From: Sedimenticola hydrogenitrophicus
GTDB lineage: Bacteria > Pseudomonadota > Gammaproteobacteria > Chromatiales > Chromatiaceae
Length of the DNA stretch: 64,000 nt
Assembly: GCF_029017505.1 (NCBI RefSeq)
Contig: NZ_JAQGEI010000021.1
Coordinates: 31,010 to 95,009 of the forward strand
Reading direction: 5' to 3'
Position numbers and translations under genes: made by a program. The stretch's first letter is position 1. Every line of letters begins with the position of its first letter. The notes under the pieces are model-generated. The model saw only the letters and a program-made list of their open reading frames with translations. It was not told where the DNA came from and searched no databases. Of the stretch, positions 7,750-16,869 are shown piece after piece.

Positions 7750-10284
7750 ATGATTAACCGCAGAAAATTCCTGCTCTCCGCTACTGCGGCCATCTCGGCG
7801 CCCCTGCTGCCGGCGGCGGCTGAGTCGGCGGAAAAAAGCCCTCCCATGACCGAAGGGGGGGTGGAATACTCCACCTTCAGCGGTGCCGAACTGGAGGCAG
7901 TGCCCGGAATTTGTGGGGAGTGTCCCAGTCATTGCGCCATTATCGGCTATAGTGACGAGGGCCAACTGGTCAAGGTTGAGGGGAACCCCAGCTCCATCCG
8001 CAACCTGGGCCGGATCTGTTCCAAGGGCCAGGCCGGCATGACCAAGGTGTACGACCCTGATCGGCTGTTGCAGCCGATGCATCGAACCGGTAAGCGTGGT
8101 GAGGGGAAGTGGCAGACGATCTCTTGGGAGGCCGCAATCGAGCAGATCCGCGAGCGCCTGGCGCGTCTGCGTGATCAGGGAAAACCGGAACGCTTCCTGT
8201 TCCAGCACGGCTGGATATCCAGCAGTGCCGAAAAGCTGATCGGCGGTATCTTCATGCCGGCCTTCGGCAGTGCCTCAATCCTGGATCAGCGATGCAACAG
8301 CCTTAGCGCCAGGCGCGTCGCCCAGCAACTGACCTGGGGTGGGGCCCTCGATAGCCCGGATCTGGAACGTGCGCGTCTGGTGGTGAATTTTGGCAGCAAT
8401 CTGCTGGAGGCCGATACCAATATGGTCGCACTGGCCAGGCGCTTGACCCTGTCGCAGGTTGATCGGCGCATGAAGATGGTTACCTTCGATGTGCGGTTGT
8501 CGAATACGGCGGCAAAATCGGATCAGTGGGTGCCGGTCAAACCGGGTACCGACCTGGCGGTGATACTGGCGATGTGTCATCAACTGGTCGCCGATGAGGG
8601 CTATCGGGGGGCGGGTGAGCGTTTCCTGGAGTTCTGCCAGGTGAGTGAGCAGGCCACCGCCACGGTGGAGGAGAAGATTGCACATCTGCGTGCGCATCTC
8701 GAGTCCTACACCCCCGAGTGGGCACAACAGGTCAGTGGTGTGGATGCGGAGTTGATTCGCCGGTTAAGCGCCGAGATTGTGGATTCCGGACCGACCTGTT
8801 TCCTCAGTTCGCGCGGCGCCACTGCCCGTTACAATGGCGTGGAGACCGAGCGGGCACTGATGTTGCTGGCCGCCTTGAGCGGCAATATCAATAACCCGGG
8901 GGGACGCTCCGAGGCGGTCCTGCCGGAGTGGCAGTTTCCGCAAGGCCCCGAAGACAGGCAACCGGCGCGGCGGCTGGGCTTCCTCGGCAACGAGGAACGG
9001 GGTGCCAGGCTGCAGATGTTCGATGCCGGGGATAACGTGCTGAAACGGATCAAGGAGGTAGGGGAGCGGCCGGAACTCTACCTTTGGTATCATCACAATC
9101 CGCTCTTCGCCAATGCCGATACCGGGGCGATGCGCAAGATTATGAAAGATGAGTCGCTGCTGCCCTTCACGGTCGCGGTAAGCTCCGTATACGATGAGTC
9201 GGCCGCCCTGGCCGACCTGATCCTGCCGGACACCACACCGCTCGAGTGCTTCGGGATTGAACTGGGGATTTCGCCCAATCGGATCGCTGAATACAGTCTG
9301 CGTCAGCCGATGGTCGCGCCACAGGGTGAGGCCAGGGATTTTGTCGATGTGTGCTGTGAACTGGGGGAAAAGCTGGGATTGAATATCGGTTTCAGCAGCC
9401 ATGAGGCGTTTGTCGAGGCGGCCTGCAAGGAGACGCCCGTGGTCAAGCGCAAGGCGCGGGGATTTCGCGGTTTGACCAAGAGCGGCGTCTGGCATGACAA
9501 GAAACTCCAGCCGCAATTTAATGCTCACCAGGTGGAGGTGCCGGGTGATCTGCTGCAAGGTGAAACGGTGCTGTTCGATGAGGTGACCGGGGTTTACTGG
9601 GATTGGCGTCTGGCCGGCGTTACGGATCCCGCAGCGGCGGAACGCCAGGGTTATAGCGGCACCGCGGGTGCCGGCAGGGGGTATCTCGGACAACGGATCG
9701 GTGACAAGGTCTATCGCGGTTTTGCCCCCGGCCAACTGGACAAGAGCGGGTATCTGGAACTCTACTCGCCAATCCTGGCGGCCGCGGGGCTGCCCGGACT
9801 CCCAAGCTATCAGGCGATTCCCTCGCACCAGCAGCTCGAACCGGGGCAGTTCATGCTCAGTACCTTCAAGGTCAATGTGCAGACAAGCAGCGCTACGGGC
9901 AATGCCGCCTGGCTGAGCGAGATTCATCACGACAGCGAGGTGTGGATCAATCCGCTGAGTGCGGCCGAACAGGGGGTGACAGAGGGCTCCAGGATCAGCC
10001 TGAGATCGGCGGTTGGTGAAGTGGAAGCGGTTGCCCGCCTGACCCAGGGGATTATGCCCGGTGCGATTGCCATTTCGATCCACTCGGGGCGCTGGGAAGG
10101 CGGACGCTATGCGAGCGACCAGCGGACGCCGCAAGCCATTGATGACCGGCATCATGATGCCTACAAGTGGTGGCAGGGCGTGGGGGTGCATCCCAATGAT
10201 CTGATCGCTGACAGCACCGAGCCGGTGGCGGGGCAACAGTGCTGGATGGATACGGTGGTCAGTCTCTCGGCAAAGTCCGGGTAA
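7750..10284 (+). CDS. Tat-exported molybdopterin oxidoreductase, catalytic subunit (Psr/Ttr/Arr/Srd-like; substrate unknown)
   Basis: An 844-aa DMSO-reductase-superfamily enzyme. It has a Tat leader (INRRKFLLSATAA) and a complete 4Fe-4S site C55-x2-C58-x3-C62-x27-C90. A candidate molybdenum-ligand Cys182 (DQRCNSLSARR) suggests a NapA/PsrA/TtrA/ArrA-like Cys-ligated active site. The usual bis-MGD regions follow, including a C-terminal molydopterin-dinucleotide-binding domain from about residue 700. ATG 7750 has GGAGG six bases upstream. The B-C-A gene order matches ttrBCA and srdBCA. It is shorter than TtrA (about 1,000 aa). It could reduce a sulfur, selenium or arsenic oxyanion; the sequence alone does not decide. 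Confidence 0.85.
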   Translation: MINRRKFLLSATAAISAPLLPAAAESAEKSPPMTEGGVEYSTFSGAELEAVPGICGECPSHCAIIGYSDEGQLVKVEGNPSSIRNLGRICSKGQAGMTKVYDPDRLLQPMHRTGKRGEGKWQTISWEAAIEQIRERLARLRDQGKPERFLFQHGWISSSAEKLIGGIFMPAFGSASILDQRCNSLSARRVAQQLTWGGALDSPDLERARLVVNFGSNLLEADTNMVALARRLTLSQVDRRMKMVTFDVRLSNTAAKSDQWVPVKPGTDLAVILAMCHQLVADEGYRGAGERFLEFCQVSEQATATVEEKIAHLRAHLESYTPEWAQQVSGVDAELIRRLSAEIVDSGPTCFLSSRGATARYNGVETERALMLLAALSGNINNPGGRSEAVLPEWQFPQGPEDRQPARRLGFLGNEERGARLQMFDAGDNVLKRIKEVGERPELYLWYHHNPLFANADTGAMRKIMKDESLLPFTVAVSSVYDESAALADLILPDTTPLECFGIELGISPNRIAEYSLRQPMVAPQGEARDFVDVCCELGEKLGLNIGFSSHEAFVEAACKETPVVKRKARGFRGLTKSGVWHDKKLQPQFNAHQVEVPGDLLQGETVLFDEVTGVYWDWRLAGVTDPAAAERQGYSGTAGAGRGYLGQRIGDKVYRGFAPGQLDKSGYLELYSPILAAAGLPGLPSYQAIPSHQQLEPGQFMLSTFKVNVQTSSATGNAAWLSEIHHDSEVWINPLSAAEQGVTEGSRISLRSAVGEVEAVARLTQGIMPGAIAISIHSGRWEGGRYASDQRTPQAIDDRHHDAYKWWQGVGVHPNDLIADSTEPVAGQQCWMDTVVSLSAKSG

Positions 10285-10338
10285 CGACTGGCGGGCGGTG
10301 AGTCGGGAGTGAATTTCACCCATGCGGAGTCATGTGAA

Positions 10339-10370
10339 GACCCGGTTGTCAGGGTGACAACCGGGTTTGT
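10339..10370 (+). terminator. Terminator of the molybdoenzyme operon
   Basis: An 11-bp perfect stem ACCCGGTTGTC/GACAACCGGGT with a 5-nt loop, followed by TTGTTT. It lies 55 bp behind the catalytic subunit and in front of the convergent GGDEF/EAL gene, so it may serve both strands. Confidence 0.8.
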
Positions 10371-10411
10371 TTCCAGCTGTTGCCCCGTGCGCCGCCGCGC
10401 TTTGAAAATGG

Positions 10412-12658
10412 CTATCTCCTGATGATTCCGTCATGGGTGGTGGCGAATGCCGCCGCGTCGGCGTCGCTCAGGGGCGGGCTGAAGTAGTAGCCCTGCATGT
10501 AGTCGCAGGCAAGCGCGGAGAGGTAATCCGACTGGGTCTTGTTCTCCACCCCTTCGGCGATTACCTCAAGTCCCAGATTGTGCGCCAGGCCGATAGTGGC
10601 GGTGCAGATGGCCGCGTCATTGGGATCGGTCTCAATATCCATGACAAAGGCACGATCCAGCTTCAGCCGGTCGATCGGCAACAGCTTGAGGTAGGCGAGG
10701 GAGGAGTAGCCGGTACCGAAATCGTCAATCGAGAGCTTCACCCCCAGCGCCTTCAACTCCAGCAGTATCTCCACCGTGGCGACCGGATTCTCCATAGCCA
10801 CGCTCTCGGTGATCTCCAGTTCCAATAGGCGCGGGTGGATGCCGGTCTGGGTCAGGATATCATCCACCTGATCAATGAGGGTCTCGTCCTTCAGTTGCCG
10901 CGCGGAGAGGTTGACCGAAACCGAGAGCTCCTGCATGCACTCGATTGTGTGCCAGGCGGCCAGGGTCATGCAGGCGGTTCTAAGGACCCATTGGCCGATC
11001 GGCACGATCAGTCCGGTCTCCTCGGCCAGGGGAATGAACTTCATGGGCGCCACCAGCTCACCATCCGCTTTCTGCCAGCGCACCAGCGCCTCGAAGCCGA
11101 TGATCCGGCCATTGCTTGCACGGATTTGCGGCTGGTAGTGGAGGACCAACTCTTTTCTCTCCAGCGCCAGGCGCAACTCACCCTCCAGCCGCAGCCGCGC
11201 TTCCGCCGATTGGGTCATCCGGGCATCAAAGAAACGGAAACAGTTGCGTCCGGCCGACTTCGCGGAATACATGGCGATGTCGGCGTTCTTCATCAGGGTG
11301 ACCCGCTCTCTGCCGTCATCGGGAAAGATGCTGATGCCCAGTGAGGCGGAAGGCACCACCTGATGCGGTCCGAGCTGCAGCGGCAACGACAGGGCCTGCA
11401 GTATTTCGCTGGCCAGGATGGCGGCCGTGGTACTCTCATCCAGATCGGTGATGGCAATGACAAACTCATCCCCCCCGGGCCGACCGACGATGTCGTTGCC
11501 GCGCACGCATTGCAAAAGACGCTGGGCGATCTCGATCAGGAACTCATCACCCACGGCATGTCCGAGGGAGTCGTTGATCGCCTTGAAGTTGTCCATGTCG
11601 ATAAAGATCAGGGCCAGCTGTTTGTGATGGCGCTGCATATCGGCCAGCGATTGATCCAGCCGCGCCTCCAGGGTGTAACGGTTGGCCAGGCCGGTGAGGG
11701 CATCTTCATGGGCCAGTTTCTCGATCGCCTCGGCTGCCCGTTTATGTTCCGTAACGTCACTGTAGATGGTGACGAAGCCACCGCCGGGGATAGGGGCACC
11801 GCGGATCTCGATGGCGGTGCCGTCCGGTCGGGTGCGTTCCATCCGATGATGCGTGGGGTTCTGGGCCAGGTGGAGCATCTCAGCCACCTTGCTCTCCACG
11901 TCCACATCGCCATACTCACCGCGCTCCGCATTACTGCGTATAACCTCGCTGAAGTGGGGATGTTTGCTGGCAAAAGCCGGTGAAACATCGAGCATCTGCA
12001 ATACTTCATCGTTATACAGGATCATGCGCAGGTCGGGTCCGAATACGGTGATACCGCCGGGCATGTTGTCCACCAGGGTCTGTAGCAGGGCATTTTTGCT
12101 CTGCATCGCCTCTTCGGCACGCTTGCGGTCGGTTATGTCGGTATAGCTGGTGACAAAACCCACTACCTTGCCGTTCAGCAGCATCGGCTTGCCTTCCACC
12201 AGGTGCGTTCTGCCATTTGGCCGGGTGCGCTCAAAACGGTGCGGCAGGAACTTGAGTGCCAGGTCCCGCCGTGCCGCCACCAGCTCTTTCGGGTCGCCCG
12301 GTCCATACTCTCCCCGCTTGGCGGGGTACATGATCAGATCTTCGAACGGCACGCCGTCATAGAGGCTTTCCGGGGGCAGTTCCAGTACATCCGCCAGCAC
12401 CGCATTCCAGCAGCGCAGGCGCAGTTGATCATCGAAAACCGAGATGCCCTGAGGCATATGATCGACAACGGATTGCAGGTAGTCGACCTGGTGCCGGGCG
12501 TTGGCCGTCCGGGCTTGTGGAATGGCCGCCGGGACGCTGTCGGCCGCGCTTGTTGCGGCGTTGTCCCGCAGCCCTTGAATATGTCGCTGCAACTGGCGCA
12601 GGCGCCACAGGGCGGCAGCGAGGGCGACCAGTAAAACGAGCATGATTAATGTATTCAT
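10412..12658 (-). CDS. PAS-PAS-GGDEF-EAL cyclic-di-GMP turnover protein
   Basis: A 748-aa protein with one N-terminal membrane helix (residues about 2-18). Two PAS-type domains follow (roughly 55-175 and 185-305; the first resembles PAS_7 sensors), then a GGDEF domain with intact GGDEF and an EAL domain with intact EAL (GFEALVRW) and DDFGTGYSSL. Both catalytic signatures are present, so it could make or degrade c-di-GMP. It is transcribed convergently to the molybdoenzyme operon, inside the segment bounded by the two tRNA pairs. No specific link to respiration can be read from the sequence. Confidence 0.93.
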   Translation of the reverse strand: MNTLIMLVLLVALAAALWRLRQLQRHIQGLRDNAATSAADSVPAAIPQARTANARHQVDYLQSVVDHMPQGISVFDDQLRLRCWNAVLADVLELPPESLYDGVPFEDLIMYPAKRGEYGPGDPKELVAARRDLALKFLPHRFERTRPNGRTHLVEGKPMLLNGKVVGFVTSYTDITDRKRAEEAMQSKNALLQTLVDNMPGGITVFGPDLRMILYNDEVLQMLDVSPAFASKHPHFSEVIRSNAERGEYGDVDVESKVAEMLHLAQNPTHHRMERTRPDGTAIEIRGAPIPGGGFVTIYSDVTEHKRAAEAIEKLAHEDALTGLANRYTLEARLDQSLADMQRHHKQLALIFIDMDNFKAINDSLGHAVGDEFLIEIAQRLLQCVRGNDIVGRPGGDEFVIAITDLDESTTAAILASEILQALSLPLQLGPHQVVPSASLGISIFPDDGRERVTLMKNADIAMYSAKSAGRNCFRFFDARMTQSAEARLRLEGELRLALERKELVLHYQPQIRASNGRIIGFEALVRWQKADGELVAPMKFIPLAEETGLIVPIGQWVLRTACMTLAAWHTIECMQELSVSVNLSARQLKDETLIDQVDDILTQTGIHPRLLELEITESVAMENPVATVEILLELKALGVKLSIDDFGTGYSSLAYLKLLPIDRLKLDRAFVMDIETDPNDAAICTATIGLAHNLGLEVIAEGVENKTQSDYLSALACDYMQGYYFSPPLSDADAAAFATTHDGIIRR

Positions 12659-12864
12659 TCGCCGTCACAAGCTGTCTCTGGTTATAAAGAGTCGCGCCAT
12701 CCGCACACCATCGCGGGGTCACCCGCGAGCCGGTCGCTTCATTGCTCAAGTGTAGCGATAGTTTCACAAGAGGTAAAATCGTCCCCCAGCGGTGTCCCTT
12801 GTCGCTGTGGATCCGGGGCGTTTACCGGTGCGATCCGGGGTGTCCGGCAGGCGACGACGGAACT

Positions 12865-12899
12865 CCAGGATTTGCCATCAGTAACTAGACAAATCCTGG
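12865..12899. repeat. Inverted repeat upstream of the second tRNA-Ala
   Basis: CCAGGATTTG and CAAATCCTGG form a perfect 10-bp inverted repeat with a 15-nt loop. It lies 30 bp before tRNA-Ala copy 2, in the otherwise featureless 270-bp gap behind the GGDEF/EAL start. It may be an operator or a processing hairpin. Confidence 0.5.
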
Positions 12900-12928
12900 C
12901 GGATACCTTACCATGCGCGCCTTGTTAC

Positions 12929-13004
12929 GGGGCCATAGCTCAGCTGGGAGAGCGCTACACTGGCAGTGTAGAGGTCGGCGGTTCGATCCCGCCTGGCTCC
13001 ACCA
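12929..13004 (+). tRNA. tRNA-Ala (anticodon GGC), copy 2
   Basis: A 76-nt cloverleaf with encoded ACCA. It differs from copy 1 only at position 12970 (A, pairing with U28), so this copy has a complete anticodon stem and is the canonical form. Confidence 0.96.
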
Positions 13005-13071
13005 AACATTACAGGGCAGGAGGCCTGAGTGACTGTGACACCAGCACAGTCATGCAATGGAGATAGTCCAG

Positions 13072-13147
13072 GTCCCCTTCGTCTAGAGGCCTAGGACACC
13101 GCCCTTTCACGGCGGTAACAGGGGTTCGAACCCCCTAGGGGACGCCA
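13072..13147 (+). tRNA. tRNA-Glu (anticodon TTC), copy 2
   Basis: A second 76-nt tRNA-Glu(TTC) with the same sequence as the gene at 155. It lies 67 nt behind tRNA-Ala copy 2. The spacer is related to, but diverged from, the spacer of the first pair. Confidence 0.96.
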
Positions 13148-13150
13148 ATC

Positions 13151-13187
13151 AAAAAAGCCCGACCGGGTCACCGGTCGGGCTTTTTTT
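13151..13187 (+). terminator. Rho-independent terminator after the second tRNA pair
   Basis: The stem AGCCCGACCGG/CCGGTCGGGCT is followed by seven T. It is homologous to the terminator at 234 but has compensating base changes in the stem, which shows that the two repeats have diverged under selection. Confidence 0.9.
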
Positions 13188-13208
13188 GTCCAGGGAGCGG
13201 CCTTGCAA

Positions 13209-13287
13209 ATGGTGGATGCGCCTACCGGCTTATCCACCCTACGAAAAAAGTCGAACGCAGGGTGGATAAGCGTCAGCGCATCCACCA
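13209..13287. repeat. Palindromic GGGTGGATAAGC repeat
   Basis: TGGTGGATGCGC...GCTTATCCACCCT is followed by its inverse AGGGTGGATAAGC...GCGCATCCACCA, giving a hairpin of about 79 bp. The same motif family occurs at 50745-50853. Such repeats are common in intergenic DNA of gammaproteobacteria. The rest of 13188-13424 shows nothing recognisable. Confidence 0.8.
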
Positions 13288-13424
13288 ACTAATGCCGTGG
13301 AGGTCACGCCGCCAGGGATGGCGGTGGCAGACAATGTCGGGAACATATTGTTGAGGAGCCAGGGCCGAGGGATGGCCGGGAGCGGCTTTGGCGGGGGAGC
13401 GCCAGTCTTGAGAAATGACCGGTA

Positions 13425-14339
13425 TCACTGCATGCCGGCCACGCCCCGCTTATGGTACTCCCGCGGTGAGCAACCGAAAAAGTCACGGAAGCGTCGACTG
13501 AAGTGGCTGGGGTTGGTGAAACCCAGATCGTAGCAGACCCGGGTGACCGGCTCACCGCGCTTGAGTCTCCGGGATGCCAGCTTCAGGCGAAGCTGTTGCT
13601 GCAGTTCACTGGGAGAGCAGCCAGTTTGGGTCTTGAACTCGGCATACAACCGGCTGCGGCTCATACAGGCAACGCGCGAGAGTTGGTCGATATCGAGCGG
13701 TTCCGCAAGATGCTTTTCCAGGTGGTTCAGGGCCGCCGTGATGCCACTTGAATCCGGCGCATCACGGCAGTAGCTGAGCAGTAACTCGCGCTCCTGATGA
13801 CGCAGCATCCGTATGATCAGCTCGGAGACGCCGAGATCCACCAGCACGTCACGGTCCGGGTGATTTTCGGTAAAACAGGAGACCAGGCGCGCCAACAGGT
13901 GCTGGGTGGCCGTGGTGTGGTGGGTGTGCAGTATGGTGCTGCTGTGTTGCCATCCCTCCAGCCCGGACTCGATCGGATTGAGATCGCTCAGGCGTTCGGA
14001 GATTTTTGCCACCTTCTCCTTGGAGATTTCTATCGTCAGGCAGGTGGTGGGGGATTGGGACGTGGCATCGGGAAAATCGATCTCGACATGTTCGCCGGGC
14101 GCCATCACGAAGGACTCATGGGGCAGGAAGATCTGCTCTCCCGGGTGATGGGCATCGTGCATGATCTTGCGACCCTGGATCATGCCGCAGTAGAGCAGCT
14201 GATCGGCATCCAGTCCCACGCGAGAGGCGGCCTGGTAAGTGTCATAGATGCTCAGCTCCGCCTCCGGACCCGCGAAACTGACGCGGTTTTCCACCAGCCT
14301 TTGTGGTTTTCTGAGTGCACTCAACTCCGCAGAACGCAT
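13425..14339 (-). CDS. AraC-family transcriptional regulator
   Basis: A 304-aa regulator from ATG 14339, preceded by GAGGAG; the longer upstream frame is unlikely. The N-terminal part is a sensor resembling the AraC-binding-like domain. The C-terminal 100 residues hold two helix-turn-helix motifs of the AraC/XylS type (DIDQLSRVACMSRSRLYAEF and VCYDLGFTNPSHFSRRFRDF). It is divergent from the aldehyde dehydrogenase gene across a 200-bp gap that presumably contains both promoters, so it is the likely local regulator of that cluster. Confidence 0.9.
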   Translation of the reverse strand: MRSAELSALRKPQRLVENRVSFAGPEAELSIYDTYQAASRVGLDADQLLYCGMIQGRKIMHDAHHPGEQIFLPHESFVMAPGEHVEIDFPDATSQSPTTCLTIEISKEKVAKISERLSDLNPIESGLEGWQHSSTILHTHHTTATQHLLARLVSCFTENHPDRDVLVDLGVSELIIRMLRHQERELLLSYCRDAPDSSGITAALNHLEKHLAEPLDIDQLSRVACMSRSRLYAEFKTQTGCSPSELQQQLRLKLASRRLKRGEPVTRVCYDLGFTNPSHFSRRFRDFFGCSPREYHKRGVAGMQ

Positions 14340-14539
14340 CTTCGGCTCCTCGCTCCTATCTGTTTTAAGGAATTTAATTAAACTTAAATTCAGAGGTCTT
14401 ACGCCCCTTTTGTACCCGACAGCATGCGTTGGGATTGGATGCTGAGTCAAGTGATGTGGAATTTCAGTCAAGTTTTCCCTTTGGTGTGGAGTTAGCCTAA
14501 GCGTCCGAACTATTACTCGAAAACACCCTAGGAGGAAGT

Positions 14540-16060
14540 ATGATATTTGCACAACCTGGAAAAGAGGGCGCCGTTGTTTCATTTAAACCGCGGTATGAGA
14601 ATTTTATTGGCGGGGCCTGGGTGCCACCGGTCAAAGGCGACTATTTCGATAACCTTACCCCCGTTACGGGCGAGAAATTCTGTGAGATTCCCCGTTCCGG
14701 CGTCGAGGATATTGAACTGGCGCTGGATGCCGCCCATGCCGCCAAGGCGGCCTGGGGCAAGACCTCGGTGACCGAACGCTCCAACCTGCTGCTGAAGATC
14801 GCCGACCGTATCGAGCAGAATCTTGAGATGTTGGCCGTTGCCGAGACCTGGGACAATGGCAAGGCGGTACGTGAAACCATGGCGGCTGATGTTCCTCTGT
14901 CCGCTGATCATTTCCGCTATTTTGCCGGTTGTATCCGTGCCCAGGAGGGGGGGATAAGTGAGATCGACAATGGCACGGTAGCCTATCATTTCCATGAGCC
15001 GCTGGGTGTGGTGGGGCAGATCATTCCCTGGAACTTCCCGCTGCTGATGGCAGCCTGGAAGGTCGCACCGGCACTGGCGGCAGGCAACTGCATTGTCCTC
15101 AAACCGGCCGAGCAGACACCGGTATCGATCCTGAAACTGATCGAAGTGATCGAGGACCTGCTGCCTGCGGGCGTTCTGAACATTGTTAACGGTTACGGTC
15201 GCGAAGCGGGCCAGGCGCTGGCTAACAGCACCCGCATCGCCAAGCTCGCCTTCACGGGTTCGACACCGGTTGGTACACACCTCCTGAAATGCGCCGCCGA
15301 AAATCTCATCCCCTCCACGGTGGAACTGGGTGGCAAGTCCCCTAATATCTTCTTCAATGATGTGCTGGATCAGGAAGATGAATTCGTCAGCAAATGTATC
15401 GAGGGTGCGGTGTTGGCCTTCTTCAACCAGGGTGAGGTCTGCACCTGTCCCTCCCGTCTGATGATTCAGGAAGACATCTACGAGGAATTCATCGCCAAGG
15501 TGATTGAGCGCTCCAAGCAAATCAAACGCGGCAATCCACTGGACAGCGACACCATGGTGGGTGCCCAGGCTTCCCAGCAGCAGTACGACAAGATCCTCAG
15601 CTATATGGAGATCGGCAAGAGCGAGGGTGCCGAGGTGCTGATCGGTGGCGGTATTGAGAATGTTGAAGAGGGCTTGGGTGATGGGTATTACATCCAGCCG
15701 ACCCTGCTCAAGGGCTCCAACAAGATGCGCGTATTCCAGGAAGAGATCTTTGGTCCGGTAGTCTCGGTCACTACCTTCAAGGATGAGGCCGAGGCGCTGG
15801 CTATCGCCAACGACACTCAGTATGGCCTGGGTGCCGGCGTCTGGACGCGCGACATGAATACCTCCTATCGCATGGGTCGGGGTATAGAGGCCGGTCGTGT
15901 CTGGACCAACTGCTACCACCTCTATCCGGCTCATGCCGCCTTTGGTGGTTACAAGAAGTCCGGCATCGGCCGCGAGAATCACAAGATGATGTTGGATCAT
16001 TATCAACAGACCAAAAACCTGCTGGTCAGCTACGATATCAACCCGCTGGGCTTCTTTTAG
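14540..16060 (+). CDS. NAD(P)-dependent aldehyde dehydrogenase (AldB/ExaC-like)
   Basis: A 506-aa class-I-type aldehyde dehydrogenase. It shows the cofactor and active-site motifs [20 protein letters not shown], the general-base region [11 protein letters not shown] and the catalytic Cys in [11 protein letters not shown]. Length and the [14 protein letters not shown] start match AldB/ExaC acetaldehyde dehydrogenases. GGAGGA precedes ATG 14540. It oxidises an aldehyde, probably short-chain, to the acid in the cytoplasm. An acyl-CoA synthetase encoded 2.4 kb downstream could activate such an acid, but this link is inference. Confidence 0.93.
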   Translation: MIFAQPGKEGAVVSFKPRYENFIGGAWVPPVKGDYFDNLTPVTGEKFCEIPRSGVEDIELALDAAHAAKAAWGKTSVTERSNLLLKIADRIEQNLEMLAVAETWDNGKAVRETMAADVPLSADHFRYFAGCIRAQEGGISEIDNGTVAYHFHEPLGVVGQIIPWNFPLLMAAWKVAPALAAGNCIVLKPAEQTPVSILKLIEVIEDLLPAGVLNIVNGYGREAGQALANSTRIAKLAFTGSTPVGTHLLKCAAENLIPSTVELGGKSPNIFFNDVLDQEDEFVSKCIEGAVLAFFNQGEVCTCPSRLMIQEDIYEEFIAKVIERSKQIKRGNPLDSDTMVGAQASQQQYDKILSYMEIGKSEGAEVLIGGGIENVEEGLGDGYYIQPTLLKGSNKMRVFQEEIFGPVVSVTTFKDEAEALAIANDTQYGLGAGVWTRDMNTSYRMGRGIEAGRVWTNCYHLYPAHAAFGGYKKSGIGRENHKMMLDHYQQTKNLLVSYDINPLGFF

Positions 16061-16084
16061 TCACTGATTAGTTCTAAACGATTC

Positions 16085-16126
16085 AGGGAGCGACCTGCCA
16101 TTATCGCAATGGCTGGTCGCTTCCTG
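16085..16126 (+). other. Hairpin between the aldehyde dehydrogenase and PNPOx-like genes
   Basis: AGGGAGCGACC pairs with GGTCGCTTCCT (one bulged position) around an inner CCAT/ATGG stem. There is no T-run, so it looks more like an mRNA-stabilising or partial-termination hairpin than a full terminator. Confidence 0.5.
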
Positions 16127-16151
16127 ATGCCAGTTGAATAAGGAGGTTCAG

Positions 16152-16778
16152 ATGACTAAAAAGCAGGATCAACCATCTAGTGATATCGCATTTACCCCGT
16201 CGGTCAAGGCAGTGCAGAAACGCAAGGGCTCGCGTGTGGAATTTCTCGAACAGGAGGCCGAAGGGGGCTGGGCCACAGCAATAACTCCAAGCCTGGCTGA
16301 GTTCATTTCACAAGTCAGGACATGCTATCTGGCTACAGCCACGGCGGAAGGCCAACCTTATGTGCAACACAGGGGTGGAGCGCCGGGCTTTCTGCAAGTG
16401 CTGGACCCCCATACCCTGGGCTTCGCCGATTTCAGGGGGAACCGGCAATACGTGACCACCGGCAACCTCGACGAAAATCCCCGCGCTTTTCTCTTTCTGA
16501 TTGACTATATCCGAAGCCGCCGCGTGAAGCTTTGGGGCACCGCCCGTGTGGTGGAGAACGATCCGGAGCTCAGCGATCGTCTTCTGTTAAAAAACTACCC
16601 CGCCGATGCGGAGCAGGTGATCCTGTTCACGGTAAAGGCGTGGGATGTCAACTGTCCCAGACATATCCCTACCATGGTCCCTATGGAAGAGGTATCCAAG
16701 CTATGCAAGCGGTTTGAGACACGGATCGAGGAACTGGAGCGTGAAAATGCCTCGCTCAAGGAGGGCACGACCAACTGA
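16152..16778 (+). CDS. Pyridoxamine 5'-phosphate oxidase-like flavin-binding protein
   Basis: A 208-aa protein from ATG 16152, with AAGGAGG directly upstream; an in-frame ATG lies 18 bases earlier. The central part has the split-barrel PNPOx/general-stress FMN-binding pattern (TCYLATATAEGQPYVQHRGGAPGFL, NPRAFLFLIDY, KLWGTARV). The C-terminus is a short charged coiled coil (RIEELERENASLKE). Members of this family bind FMN, F420 or heme and often act in redox or detoxification reactions. It sits between aldehyde dehydrogenase and a flavoprotein. Its specific role is unknown. Confidence 0.8.
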   Translation: MTKKQDQPSSDIAFTPSVKAVQKRKGSRVEFLEQEAEGGWATAITPSLAEFISQVRTCYLATATAEGQPYVQHRGGAPGFLQVLDPHTLGFADFRGNRQYVTTGNLDENPRAFLFLIDYIRSRRVKLWGTARVVENDPELSDRLLLKNYPADAEQVILFTVKAWDVNCPRHIPTMVPMEEVSKLCKRFETRIEELERENASLKEGTTN

Positions 16779-16869
16779 CCCAGTGGTTTCAGAAAAATAG
16801 GATTGATTTTCCAAGCCTGATCAAACAAAAAAATATCAGGTGGATCAAGGGATACACAAGGAGCGTTAG

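Noticed and set aside
7750..10284. Naming the molybdoenzyme TtrA (tetrathionate reductase) or SrdA (selenate reductase)
   Set aside because: The B-C-A order fits both, but the length, the two added cytochromes and the NtrC-type control do not match the described systems. By eye the substrate cannot be assigned.
14579..16006. 475-aa minus-strand frame opposite the aldehyde dehydrogenase
   Set aside because: Shadow of a well-conserved gene; no ribosome site or domain.
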